DNA of 38,645 bases from an uncultured Solobacterium sp. (GCA_938039295.1 CALHUY010000033.1:1-38645), one strand, 5' to 3'; counted from the stretch's first letter, positions 8,694-16,728 are shown. Program-made: numbers and translations. The notes: generated from the sequence alone by a model not told the origin.

Positions 8694-10163
8694 ATGAAGA
8701 AAAATGATACACTATTACAAGCGTTTGAATGGTATCTTCCAGATGATAGTCAACATTGGAATAAATTGAAGGTGCTGGCACCTTCTTTTTCTAATCTGGG
8801 AGTAACATTGGTGTGGTTACCACCAGCATATAAAGGTGCGGGTGGAGTACATGATGTAGGATATGGTGTCTATGATTTATACGATCTTGGAGAGTTTGAT
8901 CAAAAGGGAACAATTCCTACAAAATATGGCACAAAACAAGAATATCTAGATGTGATTAGTGCATTACAAAAAGAGAATATATCAGTTCTTGCGGATATCG
9001 TTCTTAACCAGAAAATGGGTGGTGATGCAGAAGAAACGATAGATGTCATTAAATCGGATCCAAATAATCGCAATGAAGAGATCGGTGGTGATTATCAGAT
9101 TACCGCATGGACGAAATTTACCTTTCCAAATCGTAAAGGGAAATATTCAACCTTTACATGGAATGCAAGCCATTTTGATGGCACGGATTGGGATGAAAAG
9201 AAGAAACAAAGTGCAATCTATCTCATTAAAGGAAAGAACTGGGATCCAAATGTAGATGGCGAACATGGTAACTTTGATTATCTGATGGGTTGTGATATTG
9301 ATTTTGAAAATCAAGAAGTATTACAGGAATTCAATCGTTGGGGTAAATGGTATTTGGATATCACTGGTATCGATGGTATGCGTCTAGATGCGATTAAACA
9401 TATAGATAACCAGTTTTTTAAGGCGTGGCTACCTGACATGCGTGCATATAAAGGTGAAAATTTCTTTGCGGTTGGGGAGTATTGGAATGGTGAACTTAGT
9501 AAGCTACAGGAGTATCTTGCGAATGTGTCAGATTGTATGTCTTTGTTTGATGTACCGTTACACTATCAGTTATTAAATGCATCCGATACAAATGGCAACT
9601 TTGATATGCAAGAACTATTTCAAGGAACACTTGTACAAGCTGATGCATGGCATGCGGTAACGTTTGTAGATAATCATGATACAGAGCCAGGACAGTCATT
9701 AGAATCCTTTGTCTTACCTTGGTTTAAATCACTAGCGTATGCGTTAATTTTATTGCGTATAGATGGCTTACCGTGTGTATTCTATGGGGATTTATACGGA
9801 ATTCCTGCTAAGAATGTTCCTGCGGTAGCTGAGCTTCCTACATTAATGAAGATTAGAGAACTTTATGCTTATGGTGAACAACATGATTATTTTGATAATC
9901 CAAATGTGATTGGCTGGACAAGAAGTGGTAATGATGAATTTAGTGGAAGTGGTTTGGCTGTTGTACTAAGTAATCAAAGTGGCGGTTCTAAAAGAATGTA
10001 TATTGGCACCAATCATGTAGGGAAAGAGTTTAGAGATATATTAGGTCATGTTACAGAGACTGTAACGATTGATAATGATGGTTTTGGAGAATTCTCTTGT
10101 TGTGATGGTAGTGTTAGTGTATGGCTAGAAAAGAGTTTGAAAGTTAAAGTAAGCCTTGACTAA
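8694..10163 (+). CDS. Cytoplasmic alpha-amylase, GH13 family
   Basis: This 489-residue glycoside hydrolase family 13 enzyme matches the intracellular AmyA group (usual length about 495). There is no signal peptide, so it acts on alpha-1,4-glucans such as glycogen or maltodextrins in the cytosol. The four conserved regions are visible: LADIVLNQ, GMRLDAIKH with nucleophile Asp232, FAVGEYW with acid/base Glu262, and FVDNHDTEP with Asp329. The ATG at 8694 has AGAGG five bases upstream. A GTG two codons earlier is less likely. It lies immediately behind the CarD-like regulator gene with a nine-base gap. Confidence 0.92.
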   Translation: MKKNDTLLQAFEWYLPDDSQHWNKLKVLAPSFSNLGVTLVWLPPAYKGAGGVHDVGYGVYDLYDLGEFDQKGTIPTKYGTKQEYLDVISALQKENISVLADIVLNQKMGGDAEETIDVIKSDPNNRNEEIGGDYQITAWTKFTFPNRKGKYSTFTWNASHFDGTDWDEKKKQSAIYLIKGKNWDPNVDGEHGNFDYLMGCDIDFENQEVLQEFNRWGKWYLDITGIDGMRLDAIKHIDNQFFKAWLPDMRAYKGENFFAVGEYWNGELSKLQEYLANVSDCMSLFDVPLHYQLLNASDTNGNFDMQELFQGTLVQADAWHAVTFVDNHDTEPGQSLESFVLPWFKSLAYALILLRIDGLPCVFYGDLYGIPAKNVPAVAELPTLMKIRELYAYGEQHDYFDNPNVIGWTRSGNDEFSGSGLAVVLSNQSGGSKRMYIGTNHVGKEFRDILGHVTETVTIDNDGFGEFSCCDGSVSVWLEKSLKVKVSLD

Positions 10164-10184
10164 CAGAAACCTGTTCGTTGAAAA

Positions 10185-10190
10185 TATAAT
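10185..10190 (+). promoter_or_regulatory. Candidate -10 box ahead of the manganese riboswitch
   Basis: TATAAT lies seven or eight bases before the first conserved riboswitch bases. The -35 region (CAGAAA) is weak. The TTGACT at about 10156 is too far away. Confidence 0.4.
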
Positions 10191-10197
10191 TGTAATT

Positions 10198-10278
10198 TGA
10201 GGGAGTAGCTGGCACATGCCCGTGCAGCAAGTCAACATACTGGTAAAAACCTGGCTTGTTTTAATTAGCGAGACTCAT
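10198..10278 (+). ncRNA. yybP-ykoY manganese riboswitch
   Basis: The conserved bases of the yybP-ykoY class appear in order: GGGAGTAGC at 10201-10209, GCAAGTCAACATAC at 10227-10240, then ACCTGGCTTG, and GCGAGACTCAT at 10268-10278. GCAC and GTGC form the first variable stem. The class binds Mn2+ and usually turns on manganese efflux genes. Here mntP follows within 75 bases, which fits exactly. A terminator hairpin overlaps the 3' conserved segment, pointing to transcriptional control: Mn2+-bound aptamer would prevent terminator formation. Confidence 0.9.
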
Positions 10279-10313
10279 GATTACCTTTTTGGTAATACAT
10301 GGTCTTTTTTTAT
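10271..10313 (+). terminator. Riboswitch-controlled terminator before mntP
   Basis: CATG+ATTACC pairs with GGTAAT+CATG with one bulged A, and an outer GAC/GTC pair extends it. A run of seven T follows. The left arm uses the GAGAC bases of the aptamer, so the two folds are mutually exclusive. Confidence 0.8.
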
Positions 10314-10352
10314 TAACATGTTCCTTACCATATTCAGAAGGAGTGAATGGAT

Positions 10353-10934
10353 ATGATAAAACTATTAATACAAGCAGCTTTGTTAGGTGTCGGTCTTGCG
10401 ATGGATGCGTTCTCTGTATCAATGGCGAATGGAATGAATGAAAAGAAAATGGCAATATCTAGAATGATTCAGATTGCCATTGTTTTTGCGGGTTTTCAAT
10501 TTTTAATGCCAATGATTGGATGGTTTGCGGTACATACGGTTTCTTCTGCTTTTACAATCTTTATGGATGCTGTGCCATGGATTGCCTTGATCTTACTACT
10601 CTATATCGGTGGTGGAATGATCAAGGATGGTCTTGAAGAAGAGGAAGAGGATGAAGCTGAATATGAAGCTAGTACTCGTAAGCTTATGATTCAAGGTATC
10701 GCAACTTCTATCGATGCTTTATCCGTTGGATTTACTATCGCAGATTATACTTTATCCTCCGCTTTGATTACTTCAGTAATCATCGCAGTTGTAACATTTA
10801 TTATCTGTTATGCAGGTGTAGTATTAGGAAAGAAGTTTGGTATGGCTTTTGCAAATAAGTCATCTATCTTAGGTGGTATCATTCTTATCTTCATTGGTAT
10901 TGAAATATTTGTAACAGGTATTGGGCTATTGTAA
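10353..10934 (+). CDS. mntP: Manganese efflux pump MntP
   Basis: This 193-residue membrane protein has six predicted helices in two related halves, as in the MntP (DUF204) family. Each half has the acidic signature: MDAFSVSMANG near the N-terminus and TSIDALSVGF after the loop. A very acidic loop (EEEEEDEAEYE) separates the halves. It exports Mn2+ across the cytoplasmic membrane. The ATG at 10353 is preferred because AGAAGGAG (10336-10343) lies nine bases away. An ATG at 10347 would leave only three. The upstream manganese riboswitch independently supports the assignment. Confidence 0.93.
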   Translation: MIKLLIQAALLGVGLAMDAFSVSMANGMNEKKMAISRMIQIAIVFAGFQFLMPMIGWFAVHTVSSAFTIFMDAVPWIALILLLYIGGGMIKDGLEEEEEDEAEYEASTRKLMIQGIATSIDALSVGFTIADYTLSSALITSVIIAVVTFIICYAGVVLGKKFGMAFANKSSILGGIILIFIGIEIFVTGIGLL

Positions 10935-11058
10935 AAATAACCTTTTTTACTTTATGAACTGGATGAAATGACACTATATATTTATAGCTTGTTAAATTGT
11001 ATCATATGCAAGATACTACATTGTTAAAACATATAAAACGATGAAAGAAGGTACTAGT

Positions 11059-11463
11059 GTGAATCACACAAAGATGAGAAAAGAATGTGAAGTACTGTGG
11101 GCTAAAAATAAATATTATGTGTTAAGCAAATCACATAAAGTATACTTAGAAATTAGAGAGTATTTGAAAGAAAAAGAAGTTGATATTCTATTGATAAAAG
11201 AAAAAATCTTAAATCTAAGAAATGTAGAAGAGAGTAAGAAAGATTTTAATAATGCGATTCTTCATGTATGGGGATATTTCAAGAAAGATGCAACTGACGC
11301 TGAAAAACAGGGCTTATTTAGCATACTAGATAAATATATGACAGAACAATCAGATCAAGAAGCCGTGATTGAATATATCAAAGCTTTATTAAAGAAATAT
11401 CCAAATCAATATTTACAAGAATCTACTTTATTAACAGGAGAATATGATGAGATTGTGGCATGA
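11059..11463 (+). CDS. DUF1722 (YbgA-family) protein
   Basis: This 134-residue protein matches the DUF1722/YbgA family: LWAKNKYYVLSKSHKVYLEI at the N-terminus and NAILHVWGYFKKDATDAEKQ in the middle, followed by the helical LDKYM and LLKKYPNQYL segments. Biochemical function is not established. The DUF523 part found fused to this domain in some bacteria is absent. GTG at 11059 is chosen because AAGAAGG lies seven bases before it. The in-frame ATG at 11041 has no ribosome-binding site. Its 3' end overlaps the following UV-glycosylase-like gene by 17 bases, so the two are co-translated. In E. coli, ybgA sits next to the photolyase gene phrB. Confidence 0.82.
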   Translation: MNHTKMRKECEVLWAKNKYYVLSKSHKVYLEIREYLKEKEVDILLIKEKILNLRNVEESKKDFNNAILHVWGYFKKDATDAEKQGLFSILDKYMTEQSDQEAVIEYIKALLKKYPNQYLQESTLLTGEYDEIVA

Positions 11464-11815
11464 ACAAATGATTACTCAATTACCTAAAAACCAACTTCTT
11501 GGACAACATAGAGAATGTTGTGCGTTAAGAGGTAATGGATGGCAAAAGAAACATAGAACGGTAGATTATGTGTTTTTGTACTCCCCGTATTGCTTATATC
11601 GTTATCATTCTTTAGTCATGGATGAAATGGAAAAAAGAGGGTATCAAGTTTCAGTCGAATGGAGGGATAAGAATTATCGAGGGAAGGTAGCAAAAAAGTA
11701 TACTAACCTTGAAGAAGTGACGGTTAATACTCCAATTTATAAAGAACATAATCATGAATATTTACTTGAATGTATAGAAAACCTGAAAGAAAAGGGTATT
11801 CATATCACCATGTAA
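11447..11815 (+). CDS. Pyrimidine dimer DNA glycosylase/endonuclease V-like protein
   Basis: This 122-residue protein begins MRLWHE and carries LLGQHRECCALRGNGW. That matches the bacterial family related to T4 endonuclease V (Pyr_excise). Arg22-Glu23 fall at the same numbers as the T4 enzyme, where Glu23 is catalytic. The T4 nucleophile, the amine of Thr2, is replaced by Arg2 behind a Met that probably stays, so catalysis may differ. A second conserved block is VDYVFLYSPYCLYRYHSLVM. The second of two adjacent ATGs (11447) is preferred, six bases after AGGAG and matching the family start. It overlaps the DUF1722 gene. A DNA-repair role is inferred from family membership. Confidence 0.75.
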   Translation: MRLWHEQMITQLPKNQLLGQHRECCALRGNGWQKKHRTVDYVFLYSPYCLYRYHSLVMDEMEKRGYQVSVEWRDKNYRGKVAKKYTNLEEVTVNTPIYKEHNHEYLLECIENLKEKGIHITM

Positions 11816-11822
11816 AAAGAAA

Positions 11823-11862
11823 AGCTTAATGAACAACACAGAGTGAAGTTGATTAAGCCTTT
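11823..11862. terminator. Bidirectional terminator between the glycosylase-like gene and the Sir2 gene
   Basis: GCTTAAT-G-AAC (11824-11834) pairs with GTT-G-ATTAAGC (11848-11858) around a 13-base loop, with T-rich tails on both strands. Confidence 0.65.
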
Positions 11863-12583
11863 ATTTTAAGTTTGGAAAGATATTGATGAAGTCATCATGG
11901 ATTGTTAAATCAGCTGTAGAATCATAACTTGTTTGATCACGATTGATTAGGATGAGTGTTTTACCACCAAAGTAACGTAGTAGTCCTGCAGCAGGATATA
12001 CAACAAGAGATGTGCCTAATACAATACAGGTATCTGCAGTTTGCAATGCATGTAAGGATTGATTCAAGATTGTTTCATCTAATCCCTCTTCATACAAGAC
12101 TACATCTGGTTTGATGATACCATTACACTTTGGACAAAGTGGTACAGTATCCATTGTTAAAATATCATCTAATGAATATTTTGTATGACATTGCATGCAT
12201 GTATTACGTAAAACACTACCATGTAGTTCTAATACATTTGTTGAACCAGCAAGTTGATGTAGACCATCAATATTTTGGGTGATGACGGTAACCTTTTTCT
12301 GGCGCTTCTCTAAAGAGGCGATATAGGTATGCACATAGGAAGGTTCTACATTAGGATATAACATCTTATCGCGATAGAAGCGGAAGAATTCTTTTGTTTG
12401 TTGTAGGAAGAAATGATGACTTAAGATTTCTTCTGGTGGAAATTGATACTTTTGATTGTAGAGGCCATCAATACTACGGAAATCAGGGATTCCACTTGCA
12501 GTAGATACTCCAGCACCAGTAAAGAAGACAATATGATTTGAATGATCAATGATGTCTTGAAGTTCTCTTATCTTCTCGTTCAT
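11861..12583 (-). CDS. cobB: Sir2-family NAD-dependent protein deacylase
   Basis: This 240-residue sirtuin has all expected features. The NAD-binding motif GAGVSTASGIPDFR is at residues 23-36, QNIDGLHQLAG starts at 103, and catalytic His121 lies in ELHGS. A zinc ribbon has Cys129, Cys132, Cys150 and Cys153, and GTSLVVYPAAG completes the Rossmann fold. It removes acyl groups from lysines in cytosolic proteins using NAD+. It follows the WYL regulator gene by 11 bases, so they form a two-gene unit. Whether it prefers acetyl or other acyl groups cannot be read from these motifs. Confidence 0.92.
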   Translation of the reverse strand: MNEKIRELQDIIDHSNHIVFFTGAGVSTASGIPDFRSIDGLYNQKYQFPPEEILSHHFFLQQTKEFFRFYRDKMLYPNVEPSYVHTYIASLEKRQKKVTVITQNIDGLHQLAGSTNVLELHGSVLRNTCMQCHTKYSLDDILTMDTVPLCPKCNGIIKPDVVLYEEGLDETILNQSLHALQTADTCIVLGTSLVVYPAAGLLRYFGGKTLILINRDQTSYDSTADLTIHDDFINIFPNLK

Positions 12584-12594
12584 ATGATTCCTTT

Positions 12595-13539
12595 CTAATA
12601 GGTATCAATCACTTTGTTTGCGATTGTTAGTAATTTTTCTTTCAGCTTAGCTGGTTGGATAACTGTTACACGATCATAGAATAATAGTAGCCAACTGAGT
12701 AGAGTTGGTGTAATTGCTGTTTTTAGGCTTAGGGTAAAATAGTCATCATTTACTTCGGAGATGATCATTTGATTACCAAACTCATCTAAGATGATACTTG
12801 CCATGTCCGTTGTGCATTTGATGGTAATCGTTTCGGCTTTACCTGCGTACATCTTCATGGATGTTTGTAAATGTTCTTCTAAGTTGAATGCGATAGTCTC
12901 TACTGGTTGATCAATAAGGCGTACTGTCTCCATCTTATCAATACGATAGTTCGTAAAGGATTGATACTTCTCACTATATAGTACACAATAGTATTTTCCT
13001 TCATAGGAAGTAACTGCATATGGCGTTAATATATAACGTTTTTTATTTTTACGATATTTCTTTTCCTTTGAAATTGTATAGTCAAAGTAGTAGAAAGAAA
13101 TCTGATAGGAATGCTTGATAGCATGTAAAATGAATTTGATGTTGGATAAAATCTCTTGATTGCTTGCATGTGTACGTTGTGTACGTTTTAGACTATGGTA
13201 GGGACTTGCAAGATGTTGAAGCTTTGTTTGTATTGTACTAATTTCTTGATTTGATAATGTTGTTTGTTGGTTAAGATAATCGGAAAGAATAAAATGTTCT
13301 GCTTCATTGAAATATGGTACAAGATAATAGCCAGAATAAAACTTATGAAATTCATATCGAATATCATAGTTATATTCTCGCAGTGTCTCAATTGCACGAT
13401 ATACAGTACGACGATTGGAAGGGAAGCCATCTGCTTCTAAGATTACCTGCAACTCAGGCATTGAGATTAGATGTTCTTGATCTGGATACTGACGTAGTAT
13501 CTCCAGTATTTGTAATGGGAGTGAGTTTGTATTATTCAT
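12595..13539 (-). CDS. WYL-domain helix-turn-helix transcription regulator
   Basis: This 314-residue protein has an N-terminal winged helix-turn-helix (residues about 8-65, including SNRRTVYRAIETLREYNYDI). A central WYL domain follows, with ISFYYFDYTISKEKKYR and YILTPYAVTSYEGKYYCVLY, and then a C-terminal WCX-like extension. WYL proteins sense ligands such as nucleic acids or small molecules and control transcription. A perfect 11-bp inverted repeat (13546-13575) begins seven bases upstream of the start codon and is a likely operator for this gene and possibly the divergent membrane protein gene. Sir2 follows in the same direction. Confidence 0.85.
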   Translation of the reverse strand: MNNTNSLPLQILEILRQYPDQEHLISMPELQVILEADGFPSNRRTVYRAIETLREYNYDIRYEFHKFYSGYYLVPYFNEAEHFILSDYLNQQTTLSNQEISTIQTKLQHLASPYHSLKRTQRTHASNQEILSNIKFILHAIKHSYQISFYYFDYTISKEKKYRKNKKRYILTPYAVTSYEGKYYCVLYSEKYQSFTNYRIDKMETVRLIDQPVETIAFNLEEHLQTSMKMYAGKAETITIKCTTDMASIILDEFGNQMIISEVNDDYFTLSLKTAITPTLLSWLLLFYDRVTVIQPAKLKEKLLTIANKVIDTY

Positions 13540-13545
13540 ATTCTT

Positions 13546-13575
13546 AATTGATGTGCCTTTATATGCACATCAATT
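13546..13575. promoter_or_regulatory. Palindromic operator candidate between WYL regulator and membrane protein genes
   Basis: AATTGATGTGC (13546-13556) and GCACATCAATT (13565-13575) form a perfect 11-bp inverted repeat with an 8-base AT-rich spacer. There is no T-tract, so a protein-binding site is more likely than a terminator. Confidence 0.55.
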
Positions 13576-13620
13576 ATATACCTAACTGCTAAGATAATCC
13601 ATGTAGAGAAGGTGATAAAT

Positions 13621-14127
13621 ATGACAAATAAACAACTATATTTCGTAAATCGTTCTGTATTATTTCTAGCAATTGCGTATGCAATCAATGGTTATACACT
13701 ACCAGCACTTGCTTGTAGTATCATATCCGCATTCTTAACTTGTGAGTTTATCGGATATGAAAAAGTAAAGAATAGTCTCATGCAAGTGGTGGTAGTGGGA
13801 ATCGTACTAATTGGAATGATTCGTATGGTTGGTTTACAAGTAAACTTACCAATGTTAGAACTATCTGCGTACGCTTCTGCACTCTTTGCGGTAAATTGGG
13901 TGAAGTATCATTTTCGTACTGTTTCAGAGTTATTGGGACATATTTTATCATTAATGTTTGTATTTATTGGGGTGTCATTCATACTTCCAATTAGTTCATT
14001 ACAGTTTGGCTATACTATGGTATTTATCGCAATCGTATTTATGCCAATATTAGCCTCCTATGGAATTGTAGTGTTATTTTCAAAAGAATATGCAAATACG
14101 TTGGATAAGAAGGCTCCGGTACGTTAA
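13621..14127 (+). CDS. Hypothetical five-helix membrane protein
   Basis: I do not recognise this 168-residue protein. It is almost wholly hydrophobic, with about five membrane segments and a short basic C-terminus (KEYANTLDKKAPVR). ATG at 13621 is chosen because GAGAAGGTGA ends five bases before it. A GTG three codons upstream lies inside that site. It precedes the CDF transporter by 23 bases and is probably transcribed with it. It is divergent from the WYL regulator gene across a palindrome. No catalytic motif is visible. Confidence 0.7.
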   Translation: MTNKQLYFVNRSVLFLAIAYAINGYTLPALACSIISAFLTCEFIGYEKVKNSLMQVVVVGIVLIGMIRMVGLQVNLPMLELSAYASALFAVNWVKYHFRTVSELLGHILSLMFVFIGVSFILPISSLQFGYTMVFIAIVFMPILASYGIVVLFSKEYANTLDKKAPVR

Positions 14128-14150
14128 AATAGGTACTAAGGAAAGTGCCT

Positions 14151-15326
14151 ATGATAAACTATCTGATTAAAAAATTTATTAAAAATGCGGATGATATTCA
14201 GAATGAATCTGTACGCTTTGCGTATGGAAAACTAACAAGTATCATTGGGATTATCGCAAATTTATTGTTATTTATTGTAAAACTGACAATTGGTTTTATG
14301 ACGAATTCTGTATCCATAATGTCAGATGGTTTTAATAACCTATCTGATTTGATGACTTGCCTTGTGACAGTACTAGGATATCGTATCGCAAGTAAGCCAG
14401 CTGATAAGGAACATCCATTTGGACACGGTCGTGTGGAATATGTGGTGAGTTTTGTCATTGCGGTTGTTATCTTTAGTGTTAGCTTTGAACTAATCAAACA
14501 GGGTATTCACCAGATTATAGAGCCAAACAGTATTATTTTTAGACCTGTACTAATGGTGATATTGGTCCTATCAATCGGTGTTAAACTTTGGATTAGTTAT
14601 GTAAATCGTACAATCGGAAAGAGAATTGATAATCTTGCGATGATTGCGACAGCACAAGATGCTCGTAATGATGCATGGTCAACGTTAATTACAATTGTGG
14701 CGATGTTGTTAAGCCAACTCAAAACAACATTCCCATTTGATGGTGTAGCGACACTTATGATTGCATGTTTCATATTAAAATCAGGATATGAATTAATCAA
14801 AGAAATCATTGACCGTCTCATTGGAAAACCAGCAGATAAAGAGTTGGTAAAAGAAATTCGTGAAACCATTTTAGAACATAAAGAAATTCGTGGTCTACAT
14901 GATTTAATAATTCATGATTATGGACCTGGCGTTAAGATTGGTAGTGCACATGCGGAAGTAGATGCGAAGATGAACTTCGTAAAGATTCATGACATTATTG
15001 ACCAAGCAGAACGTGAAGTCAGTGAAAAACTGCATGTGATGATGACTTTGCACATGGATCCAATTGACTATGATAATCCTATTACAAATGCATATTTTGA
15101 AGACTTAAAACGTTTTCTTGCACAGATAGATAAAAATATTACAGTACATGATTTTCGAACTGTATTAGGTGATGAACATACCAATCTAGTTTTTGATTTG
15201 GTGATTCCATACGGCTTTCACTTAGAGGATGAACAAATCAAAGCAGAAATTGATCGTCATTTTAAATCGTACCCAACAAAGATTTATACAGTGATTACGT
15301 TCGATCACGCATATACAGGAGCGTAA
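14151..15326 (+). CDS. Cation diffusion facilitator (CDF) metal exporter
   Basis: This 391-residue CDF transporter has six predicted membrane helices and a cytosolic C-terminal metal-binding domain (residues about 225-300). A further carboxy-terminal extension contains a second similar fold-like region. The metal site in helix 2 reads Asn62-xxx-Asp66 (DGFNNLSD), and that in helix 5 reads Asp170-xxx-Asp174 (QDARNDAW). The HPFGHGRVEY segment is intact. Zinc-type CDFs usually have His in this site; the Asn/Asp set resembles streptococcal MntE, so Mn2+ is a plausible substrate. ATG 14151 follows AAGGAAA by six bases. The next gene starts two bases after its stop. Confidence 0.87.
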   Translation: MINYLIKKFIKNADDIQNESVRFAYGKLTSIIGIIANLLLFIVKLTIGFMTNSVSIMSDGFNNLSDLMTCLVTVLGYRIASKPADKEHPFGHGRVEYVVSFVIAVVIFSVSFELIKQGIHQIIEPNSIIFRPVLMVILVLSIGVKLWISYVNRTIGKRIDNLAMIATAQDARNDAWSTLITIVAMLLSQLKTTFPFDGVATLMIACFILKSGYELIKEIIDRLIGKPADKELVKEIRETILEHKEIRGLHDLIIHDYGPGVKIGSAHAEVDAKMNFVKIHDIIDQAEREVSEKLHVMMTLHMDPIDYDNPITNAYFEDLKRFLAQIDKNITVHDFRTVLGDEHTNLVFDLVIPYGFHLEDEQIKAEIDRHFKSYPTKIYTVITFDHAYTGA

Positions 15327-15327
15327 G

Positions 15328-16728
15328 ATGAAAAAAATAACAATTTGGCATACCAATGATGTACATAGTCAGTTTGAAGATTTCTCTGCGATTGTTCATC
15401 ATCTCCGAACACATATGAATAAAGAAAAAGATTTCCTGCTAGATGCAGGAGATTTTTGCGACCAGAAGTCGGTAATGATTAATGGAACGCATGGTGTAGG
15501 TGGTATAGAACTTTTAAAGGCAGCTGGCTATGATGCAATGGCAATCGGAAATAACGAATTCTTTGCGGGTATTGAGTATTTAGAAGAAATGGCAAATCAA
15601 AATTTTCCATTACTATCCGCAAATCTTTTTGGTTTAAACAAGGAAAACATTCCTGGAGTATTACCTTATATCATTTTGAGTCGTAATGAATTGCGAGTAT
15701 TAGTGATTGGCATTTCACCATACTGGGGAGAAAATCCTGAAAGCACTGCATTTACAGATATGTGTGGTATTAAACTATTTGAACCGATTGGTTTCATTCA
15801 AGATATTCTCGAAAGAGAAAAGACAAACTTTGATATCTCTATTCTGTTATCCCATGGTGGTATTAAGAAAGACCGTTTAATTGCAGAGGAAATAGATGGT
15901 TTAGATTGTATTATTGGCGGACATTCTCATACAGAGATGGATGCTCCAGAATATATCAATGGAACATGGATTCACCACAGTGGTTGTTGGGCAAAGTATC
16001 TGGGTAAATTAACTTTGGAAGTAGATGACCAGTTTCATGTTGTATCTGCTTGTGGGGAAAATATTGTTGTTAAGAAAGAGAAGGATTCCACGATTGAATC
16101 AGTGATAGCACAACAAACTGAAATAGCCATTGCAGAGCTCAGCAAAGTTCTTTACGTCTTACCACAAGATCTTGAATTTTCAATTGAACATGAATGCATG
16201 GCAATGAATGTACTTGCGGATATGATGTGGAAGACGTATCCTTCAGATTTAGCTTTGATCAATCACGGAATTCTTTCGAAAGGAATTTCAAAGGAGATTA
16301 CGAAGTTGAATCTATTGGAAGTATCCCCATCTCCATTAAATCTAACAACTGTTGTATGGTCTGGGAAACAGATTAAAGATGCGATATTTTCCTCACAAAA
16401 AGATGAGTATATTCATATGACTTCAAATCGCTGGTCTGGTTTCCGTGGAACAGAACTAGGGACAATTGCGGTGAGTATTAACGTACAAGTAAATTGTGAT
16501 TTACAAACAATTGAGATAGATGGAATTCCACTTGATGAAGAAAAGTGTTATCGTGTAATTACAAGTGACTTCCTTCAAAGAGGATCTGGCTATGAGATGC
16601 TGGGTGAGTCATTACAAGAAACCATATTTGCGAAAGAGTATTTTAGAGATCTTTTAGAAATGAAATTAAATGATCTTCAGTTTATTGAATCTGCGCAAGT
16701 AATTCGTTTTCATCGAGGTAAACTATGA
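15328..16728 (+). CDS. YunD-like metallophosphoesterase/5'-nucleotidase
   Basis: This 466-residue protein has an N-terminal calcineurin-like metallophosphoesterase domain (residues 1 to about 250) and a C-terminal 5'-nucleotidase domain, as in UshA. It has no signal peptide and is thus cytosolic, like Bacillus YunD. Metal-site motifs are HTNDVH (Asp11, His13), DAGDF (Asp42), LSHGG and GGHSHTE. The usual GNHE reads GNNE (Asn75-Asn76), so the catalytic His of UshA is replaced; I recall the same substitution in YunD. The C-terminal domain has a GFRGTE stretch and SDFLQRGSGYEML. The substrate is unknown, possibly a nucleotide. It follows the CDF gene by two bases and overlaps the next gene by four. 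Confidence 0.83.
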   Translation: MKKITIWHTNDVHSQFEDFSAIVHHLRTHMNKEKDFLLDAGDFCDQKSVMINGTHGVGGIELLKAAGYDAMAIGNNEFFAGIEYLEEMANQNFPLLSANLFGLNKENIPGVLPYIILSRNELRVLVIGISPYWGENPESTAFTDMCGIKLFEPIGFIQDILEREKTNFDISILLSHGGIKKDRLIAEEIDGLDCIIGGHSHTEMDAPEYINGTWIHHSGCWAKYLGKLTLEVDDQFHVVSACGENIVVKKEKDSTIESVIAQQTEIAIAELSKVLYVLPQDLEFSIEHECMAMNVLADMMWKTYPSDLALINHGILSKGISKEITKLNLLEVSPSPLNLTTVVWSGKQIKDAIFSSQKDEYIHMTSNRWSGFRGTELGTIAVSINVQVNCDLQTIEIDGIPLDEEKCYRVITSDFLQRGSGYEMLGESLQETIFAKEYFRDLLEMKLNDLQFIESAQVIRFHRGKL

